A stretch of 64,000 nt of DNA from Sulfopaludibacter sp963835555. Its GTDB lineage: Bacteria; Acidobacteriota; Terriglobia; Bryobacterales; Bryobacteraceae. The translations under genes were made by a program, and so were the position numbers. The stretch is taken from NCBI GenBank assembly GCA_963835555.1, contig CAWIGC010000028.1:38906-102905 (forward strand), in the 5' to 3' direction. The notes under the pieces are model-generated. The model searched no databases, was not told where the DNA came from, and saw only the letters and a program-made list of their open reading frames with translations. Shown in pieces: positions 55,782 to 63,127 of this stretch; the first letter of the stretch is position 1; each line of letters begins with the position of its first letter.

Positions 55782-57651
55782 ATGCGTTCTTTTTTCCTCG
55801 GATTCCTTTTTGCTTCGTCCGTGCTCGGCCAGACGCCCATCCCCCTTCACGTAGACGCCACCGACGCCGCCCGCCGCGTCTTCCACGTCCAAATGACTAT
55901 GCCCGCCAAGCCCGGCCCCATGACCCTGCTGTACCCCGAATGGATTCCCGGGGAGCACATGCCCGATGGTCCCCTGGTTCAGGTGGTCGGCCTCGTCATC
56001 AAAAGCGAAGGCCGCATCGTGCCCTGGAAGCGCGACAGCGTGAACATGTTCGCCTTTCACGTGGACGTTCCCGCCGGAGCCACCGCGCTGGATGTGGCGT
56101 TCGATTTTCTTTCGCCTCCCGACGCCGCCGGCAACTTCGCCGCCGGTGCCTCCGCCACCACCGAACTGGCCGTGCTCAACTGGAACCAGTTCCTGCTCTA
56201 TCCGCAGGGCGCCGACGCCGATAAGCTCCAATACCAGGCCAACCTGACAGTGCCCGGCGATTGGAAGTACGGCACCGCCCTGCCCATCCGCCGCGAAACC
56301 GGCAACCAGATCGAATTCCAGCCCGCCTCCCTCACCACCATGGTCGATTCGCCCGTCTCCACCGGCAGGCACTACCGCACCCTCGACCTCGGAACCGATC
56401 GCGGCGCCCCCCACTTCCTCCACATCGCCGCCGATAGCGATCGCGCCCTCGAAGCGCCCCCGAAACCGTCGCGGCCTGCAAAAATCTGGTAGCCGAAACC
56501 GGCGCCCTGTTCGGCTCGCGCCACTATCGCGACTATCATTTCCTGCTCACCCTCAGCGACCACGTCGCCCACTTCGGACTCGAGCACCACGAATCCAGCG
56601 ACGACCGCGTGGGCGAGCGTACCCTCGTCGATGCCGCGCCGCGCAACCGCGAAGCCACCTGCTGCCCCACGAATTCACGCACTCCTGGAACGGCAAGTTC
56701 CGCCGTCCCGCCGGCCTCGTCCCCAACGGCCACGATGGCGGCTACGACGTCCCCATGAAGGGCGATCTGCTCTGGGTCTACGAAGGCCTCACCAACTATC
56801 TCGGCGAAGTGCTGGCGCCGCGCAGCGGCCTCTGGACCCCCGAGCAGTATCGCGATTCCCTGGCCCAGACCGCCGCCGCTCTCGATAACCAGTACGGCCG
56901 CCGCTGGCGTCCCCTCGAAGATACCGCCATCGCCGCGCAGACTCTCTACAACTCCATCGACGATTATTCCGACTACCGCCGCGGCATCGACTACTATCCC
57001 GAAGGCTCCCTGATCTGGCTGGATGCCGACATCCTCATCCGCCAGAAGACCAACGGCGTCAAATCGCTGGACGATTTCTGCCGCGCTTTTCACGGCGGAC
57101 CCGGCGGCGCACCCGCCCTGAAGACCTACACCTTCGAAGATGTCGTGGCCGGCCTGAACGCCGTCCTGCCTTACGATTGGGCGGGCTTCTGGAACCAGCG
57201 CCTGCATTCCACCTCGCCGCACGCGCCCCTCGGCGGCATCGAAAACGGCGGCTGGAAACTGGTTTACGACGCCATCCGTTCCGATATGTGGAAAGACTAC
57301 GAGGACACCGACAAACTCGTGGACCTGAGCTACTCCATCGGCCTGAAGGTGCGGGATGACGACGGCACCATCATCGATATCTCCTACGGCGGCCCGGCGC
57401 GCGCCGCCGGTATTTCGCCTTCCGTGAAGCTGATTGCCGTGAACAATCGCCAGTACACTTCCACCGTGCTGCGCGAAGCAGTCGCGGCCACCGCGTCCGG
57501 CAAACCTCTGGAACTGCTGATCAAAAATGGCGAATATTTCGAGACCCACCGCATCGACTACCACGGCGGCGAGCGCTATCCGCACCTGGTGCGCGACCCG
57601 TCGAAACCAGACATCGTTTCGCAAATCACTGCGCCGCTGGCCAAACATTGA
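55782..57651 (+). pseudogene. Secreted M61-family (glycyl aminopeptidase-like) metallopeptidase with PDZ, two frameshifts
   Basis: Signal peptide RSFFLGFLFASSVLGQ, then an N-terminal beta domain (MTLLYPEWIPGEHMPDGPL, WNQFLLYPQGADADKLQY). The frame is lost near 56465 at a CCCCC run; the next frame reads ETVAACKNLVAETGALFG and HHESSDDRVGERTLVDAA. It is lost again near 56650, after which LLPHEFTHSWNGKFRRPAGL gives the HExxH zinc motif and LLWVYEGLTNYLGEVLAPRS the third-ligand Glu. A C-terminal PDZ (YSIGLKVRDDDGTIIDISYG) precedes the stop 57651. Net length 623 codons plus one base, normal for M61. It probably removes N-terminal glycine or alanine from peptides outside the cytosol. Confidence 0.83.
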
Positions 57652-57668
57652 GGTATATTCGTGAAGAT

Positions 57669-58508
57669 ATGCGCAACGCTCCCTTGCTGCGATTTGCTCT
57701 GGTAACGCTGGCCGCGGCCGGCGTGTGGCTGGCCTGGAGCCAGAATCCGCCGGCGCAGTTGACCATGGAAAAGGTCACCCCCAACCTCTACGTCATCATG
57801 CAGGACGGCGGCAACGTGGCCGTCATGCCCACCAGCGACGGCGTCGTCGTGGTGGACGACAAATTTGCCCAGGACGCCCCGCAGATCATGGCCAAAATCA
57901 AGACCGTCAGCGATAAGCCGGTGCGCTACGTCATCAACACCCACCAGCACGGCGATCACACCGGCGGCAACGAAGCCATGCTCGCGGCCGGCGCCGAAAT
58001 CCTGATCCAGAAGAACGCCCGCGCCAACATGGTCACCGGTAAGCAGCCCGGTCTGCCGCGCATCGCCTTCAGCGACGAAACCCAGGTCTTCCTCGGCGGC
58101 AAGGAAGTCCGCGCCCGCCACTTGGGACGCGGCCACACCAACGGCGATGCCGTCGTCTACTTCCCCTCCGAGCGCGTAATCCACACCGGCGACCTCTTCG
58201 TCTCCAGCGGCGCCCCGTTCTGCGATACCGCCAACGGCGGCAGCATCAAGGAGTGGGACGGCACCGTGCAGAAGATCCTGGAGAACTATGATTTCGATAC
58301 CGTCATCCCTGGGCACGGCAATGTCGCCAAACGCGCCGACCTGCAGAAGTGGGTCACCACCCTCGCCACCATCCGCACCCGCGTGAAAACCGCCTGCGCC
58401 GGCGGCGCCGCAGACGCCGTAAGCCGCCTGAATCTGGCCGACCTCGGCATGTCCAACCTGGGAATGCTCGGCCGCGGTATGCCCGGCATGTGCAAGGAGC
58501 TGCAGTAG
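57669..58508 (+). CDS. Secreted metallo-beta-lactamase-fold hydrolase
   Basis: 279 residues from ATG 57669, with a signal peptide (LLRFALVTLAAAGVWLAW). Zinc ligands are visible: NTHQHGDHTGG (HxHxDH), GRGHTNGDAVVYF, and HTGDLFVS with the bridging Asp, plus VIPGHGNVAKR for the last His. The pattern HQHGDH (Gln in place of the usual residue) occurs in some environmental members, so true beta-lactamase action is not implied. Quinoprotein relay-type and lactonase-like members are close. It starts 18 bp after the M61 stop and is likely co-transcribed. Confidence 0.88.
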   Translation: MRNAPLLRFALVTLAAAGVWLAWSQNPPAQLTMEKVTPNLYVIMQDGGNVAVMPTSDGVVVVDDKFAQDAPQIMAKIKTVSDKPVRYVINTHQHGDHTGGNEAMLAAGAEILIQKNARANMVTGKQPGLPRIAFSDETQVFLGGKEVRARHLGRGHTNGDAVVYFPSERVIHTGDLFVSSGAPFCDTANGGSIKEWDGTVQKILENYDFDTVIPGHGNVAKRADLQKWVTTLATIRTRVKTACAGGAADAVSRLNLADLGMSNLGMLGRGMPGMCKELQ

Positions 58509-58533
58509 TAGGTCAAGACGGCCCGATGGCCCG

Positions 58534-59889
58534 GTGTACGATACTGAATTAGTGCCTCTTACTGCCGAAGACCGGCCGTCCCTGAAGCGGGTATACCAGG
58601 AACTGGCCGATGCGCCTTTACAGCCTGGCGATCCTCGCTATCAGCCGGCCTACGGTCACCCGGGATGCGAAGATCCTATCCAATTGCTGCAAAACAGCAT
58701 CGACTTCGCGGACGGCGAAAGCCTGAACCTGTTTTCTGGATTCCGCGGTTCAGGCAAGACCACAGAGCTTTTTCGGCTGCGCAAGCGTCTCGAGGATTCC
58801 GGCTACATCGTGTTCTATGCCGACGCACTCGATTACGTCAATCCCTCCGCTCCCATTGAGATTTCTGACCTCCTGATCATCCTTGCTGGCGCGTTCAGCG
58901 ACGCCTTGCAGAAACGTCACATCGACCTGTTCTCCGAAACTTATTGGACGCGGTTTTACAATTGGCTAACCAAGACCCAGGTGGGCGTGAAAGAGTTCGG
59001 CTTCAAAGCCGAGGCAGGCGTAGATCCTGTGAAGGCTGGAACGGATCTGAAGCTCGAGCTGCGGACAACACCGTCGTTCCGTCAAAGACTCACCAGGGCT
59101 CTGAGTGAACGTACCGGTGAATTGCACGGCGAAGTCAACGTCTTTTTCGAAGATGGGTTTAAAGCCATCCGGAAAAGCTGCGGCGACGACGTGAGGGTGG
59201 TTTTCCTTTTCGACTCGCTGGAACAGATTCGCGGTTCGCTATCCAATGAACAGGAGGTCACGCGTAGCGTCGAACTGCTATTCTCCAGCCATCTGAAATT
59301 GCTCGCGATTCCCTACCTGCACGTCGTTTATACTGTCCCGCCATGGTTGAAGTTCGTCCTGCCTGGAACGAACATGGTGGTGCTCCCCTGCCTCCGCATG
59401 TGGAACAAAGACGCGAAACGCTCTCAATGTGACGCCGGCGTCGAGGCCCTGTGTTCCCTGGTGGAGAAGCGTTTTTCAACCAGCGGGCTTATCCGGTTTT
59501 TTGGCCCGGATCCCTTTTCGCGGGCAGGACGCCTCATCGAACTATGCGGCGGCCACTTCCGTGACCTGCTTCTTCTCCTGCGCGAAACCGTGATTCGCGC
59601 CGATTCCCTCCCTGTTTCCGACGACGCCATCGATCGGGCAATTGTGCGCGTGCGCAGTAACTTTCTCCCCATCTCGCTCGACGATGCCCAGTGGCTGGCC
59701 CAGATCGAGCGAGAGAAAGCCACCCTGCTGAAGAGCACCGATCCGGCCGAGATCCATCGTCTCACCCGTTTCCTGGACACCCACATTGTGCTTTACCTTC
59801 GCAACGGCGAGGATTGGTACGATGTGCACCCGCTGGTCCGTGACGAAGTGCGGAACATAGCGGCTGCCGCCGCGGCGTCATCCACGTGA
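58534..59889 (+). CDS. P-loop ATPase (STAND/AAA-like), partner of a TPR protein
   Basis: 451 residues from GTG 58534. Walker A GFRGSGKTTELFRLRKRLED at about residue 70-80; VVFLFDSLEQIRGSLSNEQE at about 225 is a Walker B followed by a sensor-like region; a C-terminal alpha-helical part (LIELCGGHFRDLLLLLRETV, LHPLVRDEV-like WYDVHPLVRDEVRN) is typical of STAND/AAA winged-helix ends. No TM segment or known effector nuclease motif. The last four bases overlap the TPR gene start (ATGA), so the pair is translated together. It is likely a signal-dependent molecular switch; conflict/defence is a reasonable hypothesis because STAND-TPR pairs often serve that role. Confidence 0.75.
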   Translation: MYDTELVPLTAEDRPSLKRVYQELADAPLQPGDPRYQPAYGHPGCEDPIQLLQNSIDFADGESLNLFSGFRGSGKTTELFRLRKRLEDSGYIVFYADALDYVNPSAPIEISDLLIILAGAFSDALQKRHIDLFSETYWTRFYNWLTKTQVGVKEFGFKAEAGVDPVKAGTDLKLELRTTPSFRQRLTRALSERTGELHGEVNVFFEDGFKAIRKSCGDDVRVVFLFDSLEQIRGSLSNEQEVTRSVELLFSSHLKLLAIPYLHVVYTVPPWLKFVLPGTNMVVLPCLRMWNKDAKRSQCDAGVEALCSLVEKRFSTSGLIRFFGPDPFSRAGRLIELCGGHFRDLLLLLRETVIRADSLPVSDDAIDRAIVRVRSNFLPISLDDAQWLAQIEREKATLLKSTDPAEIHRLTRFLDTHIVLYLRNGEDWYDVHPLVRDEVRNIAAAAAASST

Positions 59890-61511
59890 TAGACCTGAAG
59901 AGCCGTTACAATCTGTCCGCCTCTCCCGACTGGCAGGCGCTGCTCACTCATTTTGAACTGGGCCGCGGATTCGCGTTCATAGTCTTGCTCATACCCAATC
60001 AGGATGCGGCCGAACTGTGTCACGGCGCCCTCGGTCGGTATCTCGAGGATCGCGGTTTGCATCTTCGCGAAGTTCCCGCGACTACGCCCAGCGATCTCCG
60101 GAATATGGCCGGGCCGTTGCTCGATTTGCACGCGGACGCCGCTACAGGAGCCATCTGGGTGGCGCGGGCGGTACCGGAAGCAGTGCCCGAGTTTCCTGTT
60201 TGGCGGGATGCATGGCGCGAAGGCGCGGCCCGCCTGAACCAGTTTCGAAATCCCTTGCGCCGGCAGTTTGAGATCCCCCTCATCTTTGCCGGTGCACCGT
60301 GGCTGCAGGAAGTGCTCCGAGAGGCGGCTCCGGACCTCTGGTCGGTGCGGACGCTCGTGGCCTGGGTCGAGCCCCCCGAAATATTGCCGGAAATGCCCAG
60401 GTCCGGCCCGGATTCCACCCCGCGTTCGCGTGGTCCCGACCCTGAGTTGGCGCTAGCGGAAGCGAATCGTCTTCGCCGCAAAGAAGGGGCGGAAGCCGCG
60501 CTCGCCCGGCTCCTGTACCGTGCCGGATTGGGGTTTGCCGCGCGATATCAGTGGGCGGAAGCCGTGAAGGCATTCTCGGAGTCTCTGGAGATTCGCCGGC
60601 GGATCGGTGCCCCAATGTCGGATATAGCGGAAACGGAGCTTCAACTCGGCCGAGCACTTAAATTGGCGACAGACTATGATCGGGCGGTGCTCGTGTTGAC
60701 CCAGGCACGGACTGAACTGGAGGCTATGTCCAATACCCTTGGAGCCGCGGATTGCGCTCGCGAGTTAGGTGATATTGCCGTGCGTCGCGCCAACCCTGAG
60801 GAAGCACGCAGGTTCTTCGAAGAGGCGCTAGCGGGGTATCGCAGCGCCGGAGACCGGTTGGGCCAGGCGTATTGCATGCGTGGGCTAGGCCAGGTCGCTC
60901 TTCGGAGATTTGATCTGGAAACGGCGCGTAACTACTATGAAAAGTCGATTGCCTTCTATCGCCAGATGGGGGACGTTTTAGGTCAAGCGACTTGCTTCTT
61001 GCGTCTCGGCGACATTGCGAACTGGCGTGCTGACTATGTTACGGCTTCCGCGCAGTACGAAGAAGCAATGAAGGGATACGATGGACTGGGCGACGTCTTG
61101 GGACAGGCGAATTCTACCTTTCGGCTCGGAGAGGTAGCCTTTCATCAGTCGAACATCCAGACAGCTGAATCGCGATTTGAAGTGGCGCTCACGCTATACA
61201 AGAACGTCGGCGATGCGCTGGGTCAGGCCAACTGCATCGTGGGCCTCGGTCAGATAGCAGCTCTGCAGGGTGACATCGGGGTGGCCCGGGGCTGCTACCA
61301 CGCCGCAATCGAGCTTTGTGTGCAGATCGCCGAATGGTACACCGTGGGTACGACGTACGCATTTCTTGCGCGTATCAGCGCTGGGCAGGAACGCGACGCC
61401 TACCTGGAAAAAGCCCGGAGTGCCTTCCAAACTATCGGCCGCCAGGACCTCATTGACTCACTGGACAAGGAGTTCACTTCCCCCACGCCGCCCGCAGACG
61501 CTGCCAGGTAA
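59886..61511 (+). CDS. TPR-repeat protein with N-terminal STAND-like partner domain
   Basis: 541 residues. The N-terminal 160 residues (LLTHFELGRGFAFIVLLIPN, ARLNQFRNPLRRQFEIPLIF, APDLWSVRTLVAWVEPP) match the small domain that often precedes TPRs in bacterial STAND systems, where the LNxxRxxL...P.LV..AP..W pattern recurs. Residues about 190-530 contain at least eight TPR units of 40 residues with a regular GDxLGQAxxxxxLGxIA spacing (GDRLGQAYCMRGLGQVALRR, GDVLGQATCFLRLGDIANWR, GDVLGQANSTFRLGEVAFHQ, GDALGQANCIVGLGQIAALQ). The last ten residues (SPTPPADAAR) are encoded by a direct repeat copied from the HIT gene's end, so the natural C-terminus may have been replaced. Confidence 0.8.
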   Translation: MIDLKSRYNLSASPDWQALLTHFELGRGFAFIVLLIPNQDAAELCHGALGRYLEDRGLHLREVPATTPSDLRNMAGPLLDLHADAATGAIWVARAVPEAVPEFPVWRDAWREGAARLNQFRNPLRRQFEIPLIFAGAPWLQEVLREAAPDLWSVRTLVAWVEPPEILPEMPRSGPDSTPRSRGPDPELALAEANRLRRKEGAEAALARLLYRAGLGFAARYQWAEAVKAFSESLEIRRRIGAPMSDIAETELQLGRALKLATDYDRAVLVLTQARTELEAMSNTLGAADCARELGDIAVRRANPEEARRFFEEALAGYRSAGDRLGQAYCMRGLGQVALRRFDLETARNYYEKSIAFYRQMGDVLGQATCFLRLGDIANWRADYVTASAQYEEAMKGYDGLGDVLGQANSTFRLGEVAFHQSNIQTAESRFEVALTLYKNVGDALGQANCIVGLGQIAALQGDIGVARGCYHAAIELCVQIAEWYTVGTTYAFLARISAGQERDAYLEKARSAFQTIGRQDLIDSLDKEFTSPTPPADAAR

Positions 61512-61530
61512 TCTCCAGGTCTTCCGGCAG
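61476..61530 (+). repeat. Direct repeat C, left copy of a HIT-gene 3' end
   Basis: Fifty-five bases starting ACTTCCCCCACGCCGCCCGC are identical to 62232-62286 except for one base (A for G in CAGGTAATCT). In the minus frame it encodes LPEDLEITWQRLRAAWGK plus the stop, the same C-terminus as the HIT protein apart from Thr to Ile. Confidence 0.93.
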
Positions 61531-61531
61531 C

Positions 61532-61978
61532 TCAATCTCTTCTGTCAGCTTTGAAGGGATTGACGATTTCCAGCCCCACAATCCGTTGGCCATCCGTGAG
61601 ATCTTCGGTGTACAGCCGTGTGGCCCCACTCCGTGCCGCCGTAACCACCACCAGCCCATCCCAGAACGAGAGACTATGCCGCGTGGACAGATCCACCGCC
61701 GCCTGGATGGCGCCGTAGTCGATTACGGCCACCGGCCACGTAGCGATCCGGTCCAGATATCGTAGTGCCTGCTCCGGGGCCAGCGGCGGCCGGATCTTGC
61801 GAGTCAGAGTGACAAACAGTTCCTGCAATACCTGTGTACTCGTGCGTAAGGTGTCTCGCTTCATCAACTCCCTTAGGAGTTGTTGAGCTACCGGCGATCG
61901 TTTGGGGTCGTTGCCGGCGAACGCATAGACCAGAATATTCGTATCGACAAACGATGCTCCCGGCTCGCTATCGCTCAT
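61532..61978 (-). CDS. PIN-domain toxin (VapC-like)
   Basis: 148 residues. SFVDTNILVYAFAGNDPKRS carries the first catalytic Asp, STQVLQELFVTLTRK the conserved Glu, and LSFWDGLVVVTAARSGATRL with YTEDLTDGQ the last two acidic residues, so the Mg-dependent RNase site is complete. Its start overlaps the antitoxin stop by 11 bp. Toxin-antitoxin order (antitoxin first) is usual. The pair lies between 55-bp direct repeats, so it was probably inserted here. Confidence 0.9.
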   Translation of the reverse strand: MSDSEPGASFVDTNILVYAFAGNDPKRSPVAQQLLRELMKRDTLRTSTQVLQELFVTLTRKIRPPLAPEQALRYLDRIATWPVAVIDYGAIQAAVDLSTRHSLSFWDGLVVVTAARSGATRLYTEDLTDGQRIVGLEIVNPFKADRRD

Positions 61979-62201
61979 GCAAATCGTCCCGCGTCCAGTT
62001 GATCCGGCCGGCGCGAATCCTGGTCGTGCGGAAGATATCCTCCACGTCCGCCATCGCGGTCTGCCGTCGATCCGTCTCCCGTACCAGTTGCTCCAGATAG
62101 TCGCGAACCAGTTGATTGACGGAAGTGTTGCGGTCCAGCGCGGCTTTGCGCGCGGCTCGCAACAAATCCTCGTCCAGAACCAGTGTCAGGTTCTTTTGCA
62201 C
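61968..62201 (-). CDS. Ribbon-helix-helix-type antitoxin (VapB-like)
   Basis: 77 residues. The N-terminus LTLVLDEDLLRAARKAALDR and NTSVNQLVRDYLEQLVRET form a typical beta strand and two helices of RHH/DUF6364 antitoxins, and the C-terminal tail (RTTRIRAGRINWTRDDLHER) would bind the PIN toxin. It likely represses its own promoter, which should lie in 62202-62231. The HIT gene stop is only 29 bp to the right. Confidence 0.85.
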   Translation of the reverse strand: MQKNLTLVLDEDLLRAARKAALDRNTSVNQLVRDYLEQLVRETDRRQTAMADVEDIFRTTRIRAGRINWTRDDLHER

Positions 62202-62229
62202 GAGATCAGTGTAGCACGGGATCTGTGCC

Positions 62230-62712
62230 CTACTTCCCCCACGCCGCCCGCAGACGCTGCCAGGTAGTCTCCAGGTCTTCCGGCAGTATCCGCGTCTCGC
62301 CCACCACCGTCATGAAGTTCGTGTCTCCCGTCCACCTCGGTAACACGTGTAAATGCAGATGCCCGGCGATCCCCGCTCCCGCGCTCTTTCCGATGTTCAT
62401 CCCCAGGTTCAAACCCTCGGCGCGATATACCGCCCGCAATTGACGCTCGCAATCGCGCGCCATCCGGAACATCTCCACCAGCGCCTCTTCGTTCAACTCT
62501 TCCAGTGTCGCCACATGCTGGTTGGGGACTACCATCACGTGCCCGCTGGTATAAGGAAAACGATTCAGAATAATGAAATTCGCCGTCCCGCGATGCACAA
62601 TGAACGTTTCGTGGTCGTCGCTACCCCGCGCCGCTGCGCAGAAGACACACTCACACGGCTTATCCGAATTGGTAATGTACTGATATCGCCACGGAGTCCA
62701 GAGATAGTCCAC
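62230..62712 (-). CDS. HIT-family hydrolase/nucleotidyltransferase
   Basis: 160 residues. CVFCAAARG is a C-x-x-C zinc-binding start seen in many HIT proteins (CxFC), FPYTSGHVMVVPNQHVATLE and AGAGIAGHLHLHVLPRW carry the HxHxHxx histidine triad. It is of the branch that cleaves diadenosine tetraphosphate or other AMP-linked compounds. The C-terminus LPEDLETTWQRLRAAWGK lies in direct repeat copy D, whose duplicate is 756 bp to the left. Confidence 0.92.
   Translation of the reverse strand: MDYLWTPWRYQYITNSDKPCECVFCAAARGSDDHETFIVHRGTANFIILNRFPYTSGHVMVVPNQHVATLEELNEEALVEMFRMARDCERQLRAVYRAEGLNLGMNIGKSAGAGIAGHLHLHVLPRWTGDTNFMTVVGETRILPEDLETTWQRLRAAWGK
62232..62286 (+). repeat. Direct repeat D, HIT-gene copy (pairs with 61476-61530)
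   Basis: The right copy of the 55-bp direct repeat, inside the 3' end of the intact HIT gene. The 701 bp between the copies contain only the toxin-antitoxin pair. Confidence 0.93.
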
Positions 62713-62715
62713 GAT

Positions 62716-63060
62716 TTAGGGGTTGGGAACCTGCTCCGGTGTGGGTGCCGGCGGCGCCCCGCCACTGGCAGGCGCCGGAGTGGCCGAGTTGTTGACAACG
62801 TCCTTCAATTCCTTGCTGGGTTTGAAGTAAGGAATCTTCTTGGCCGGCACTTCAACCCGGGCGCCGGTCTTCGGGTTACGCCCGATCCGGGGTTGCCGCT
62901 GGCGCGTTCGAAAGCTGCCGAAACCGCGGATTTCGATCTTATCCCCAGTGCGCAGAGACCTCACGATGCTGTCGAAAATGGCCTCCACGATGACTTCGGA
63001 CTCCTTCCTGGTCATCTCCACTACCCGGGAGACTTCTTCAATCAGATCGGCCTTCGTCAT
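62716..63060 (-). CDS. HU/IHF-family DNA-bending protein with proline-rich tail
   Basis: 114 residues. MTKADLIEEVSRVVEMTRKE, GFGSFRTRQRQPRIGRNPKT and VEVPAKKIPYFKPSKELKD are the IHF/HU signatures, including the GRNPKTG loop at the DNA-inserting beta arm. It is closest to the IHF-beta type. The last 20 residues (NNSATPAPASGGAPPAPTPE QVPNP) are a proline/alanine-rich extension that is not in E. coli IHF. It lies between the HIT gene and rpsA on the same strand, a common order in which IHF-beta follows ribosomal protein S1. Confidence 0.93.
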   Translation of the reverse strand: MTKADLIEEVSRVVEMTRKESEVIVEAIFDSIVRSLRTGDKIEIRGFGSFRTRQRQPRIGRNPKTGARVEVPAKKIPYFKPSKELKDVVNNSATPAPASGGAPPAPTPEQVPNP

Positions 63061-63127
63061 CGCATTCTCCTAGCGTCTCAATAGCTTACGAAACCGCAGT
63101 ATCTCGTGAATACAAAGAAATTGCAAG

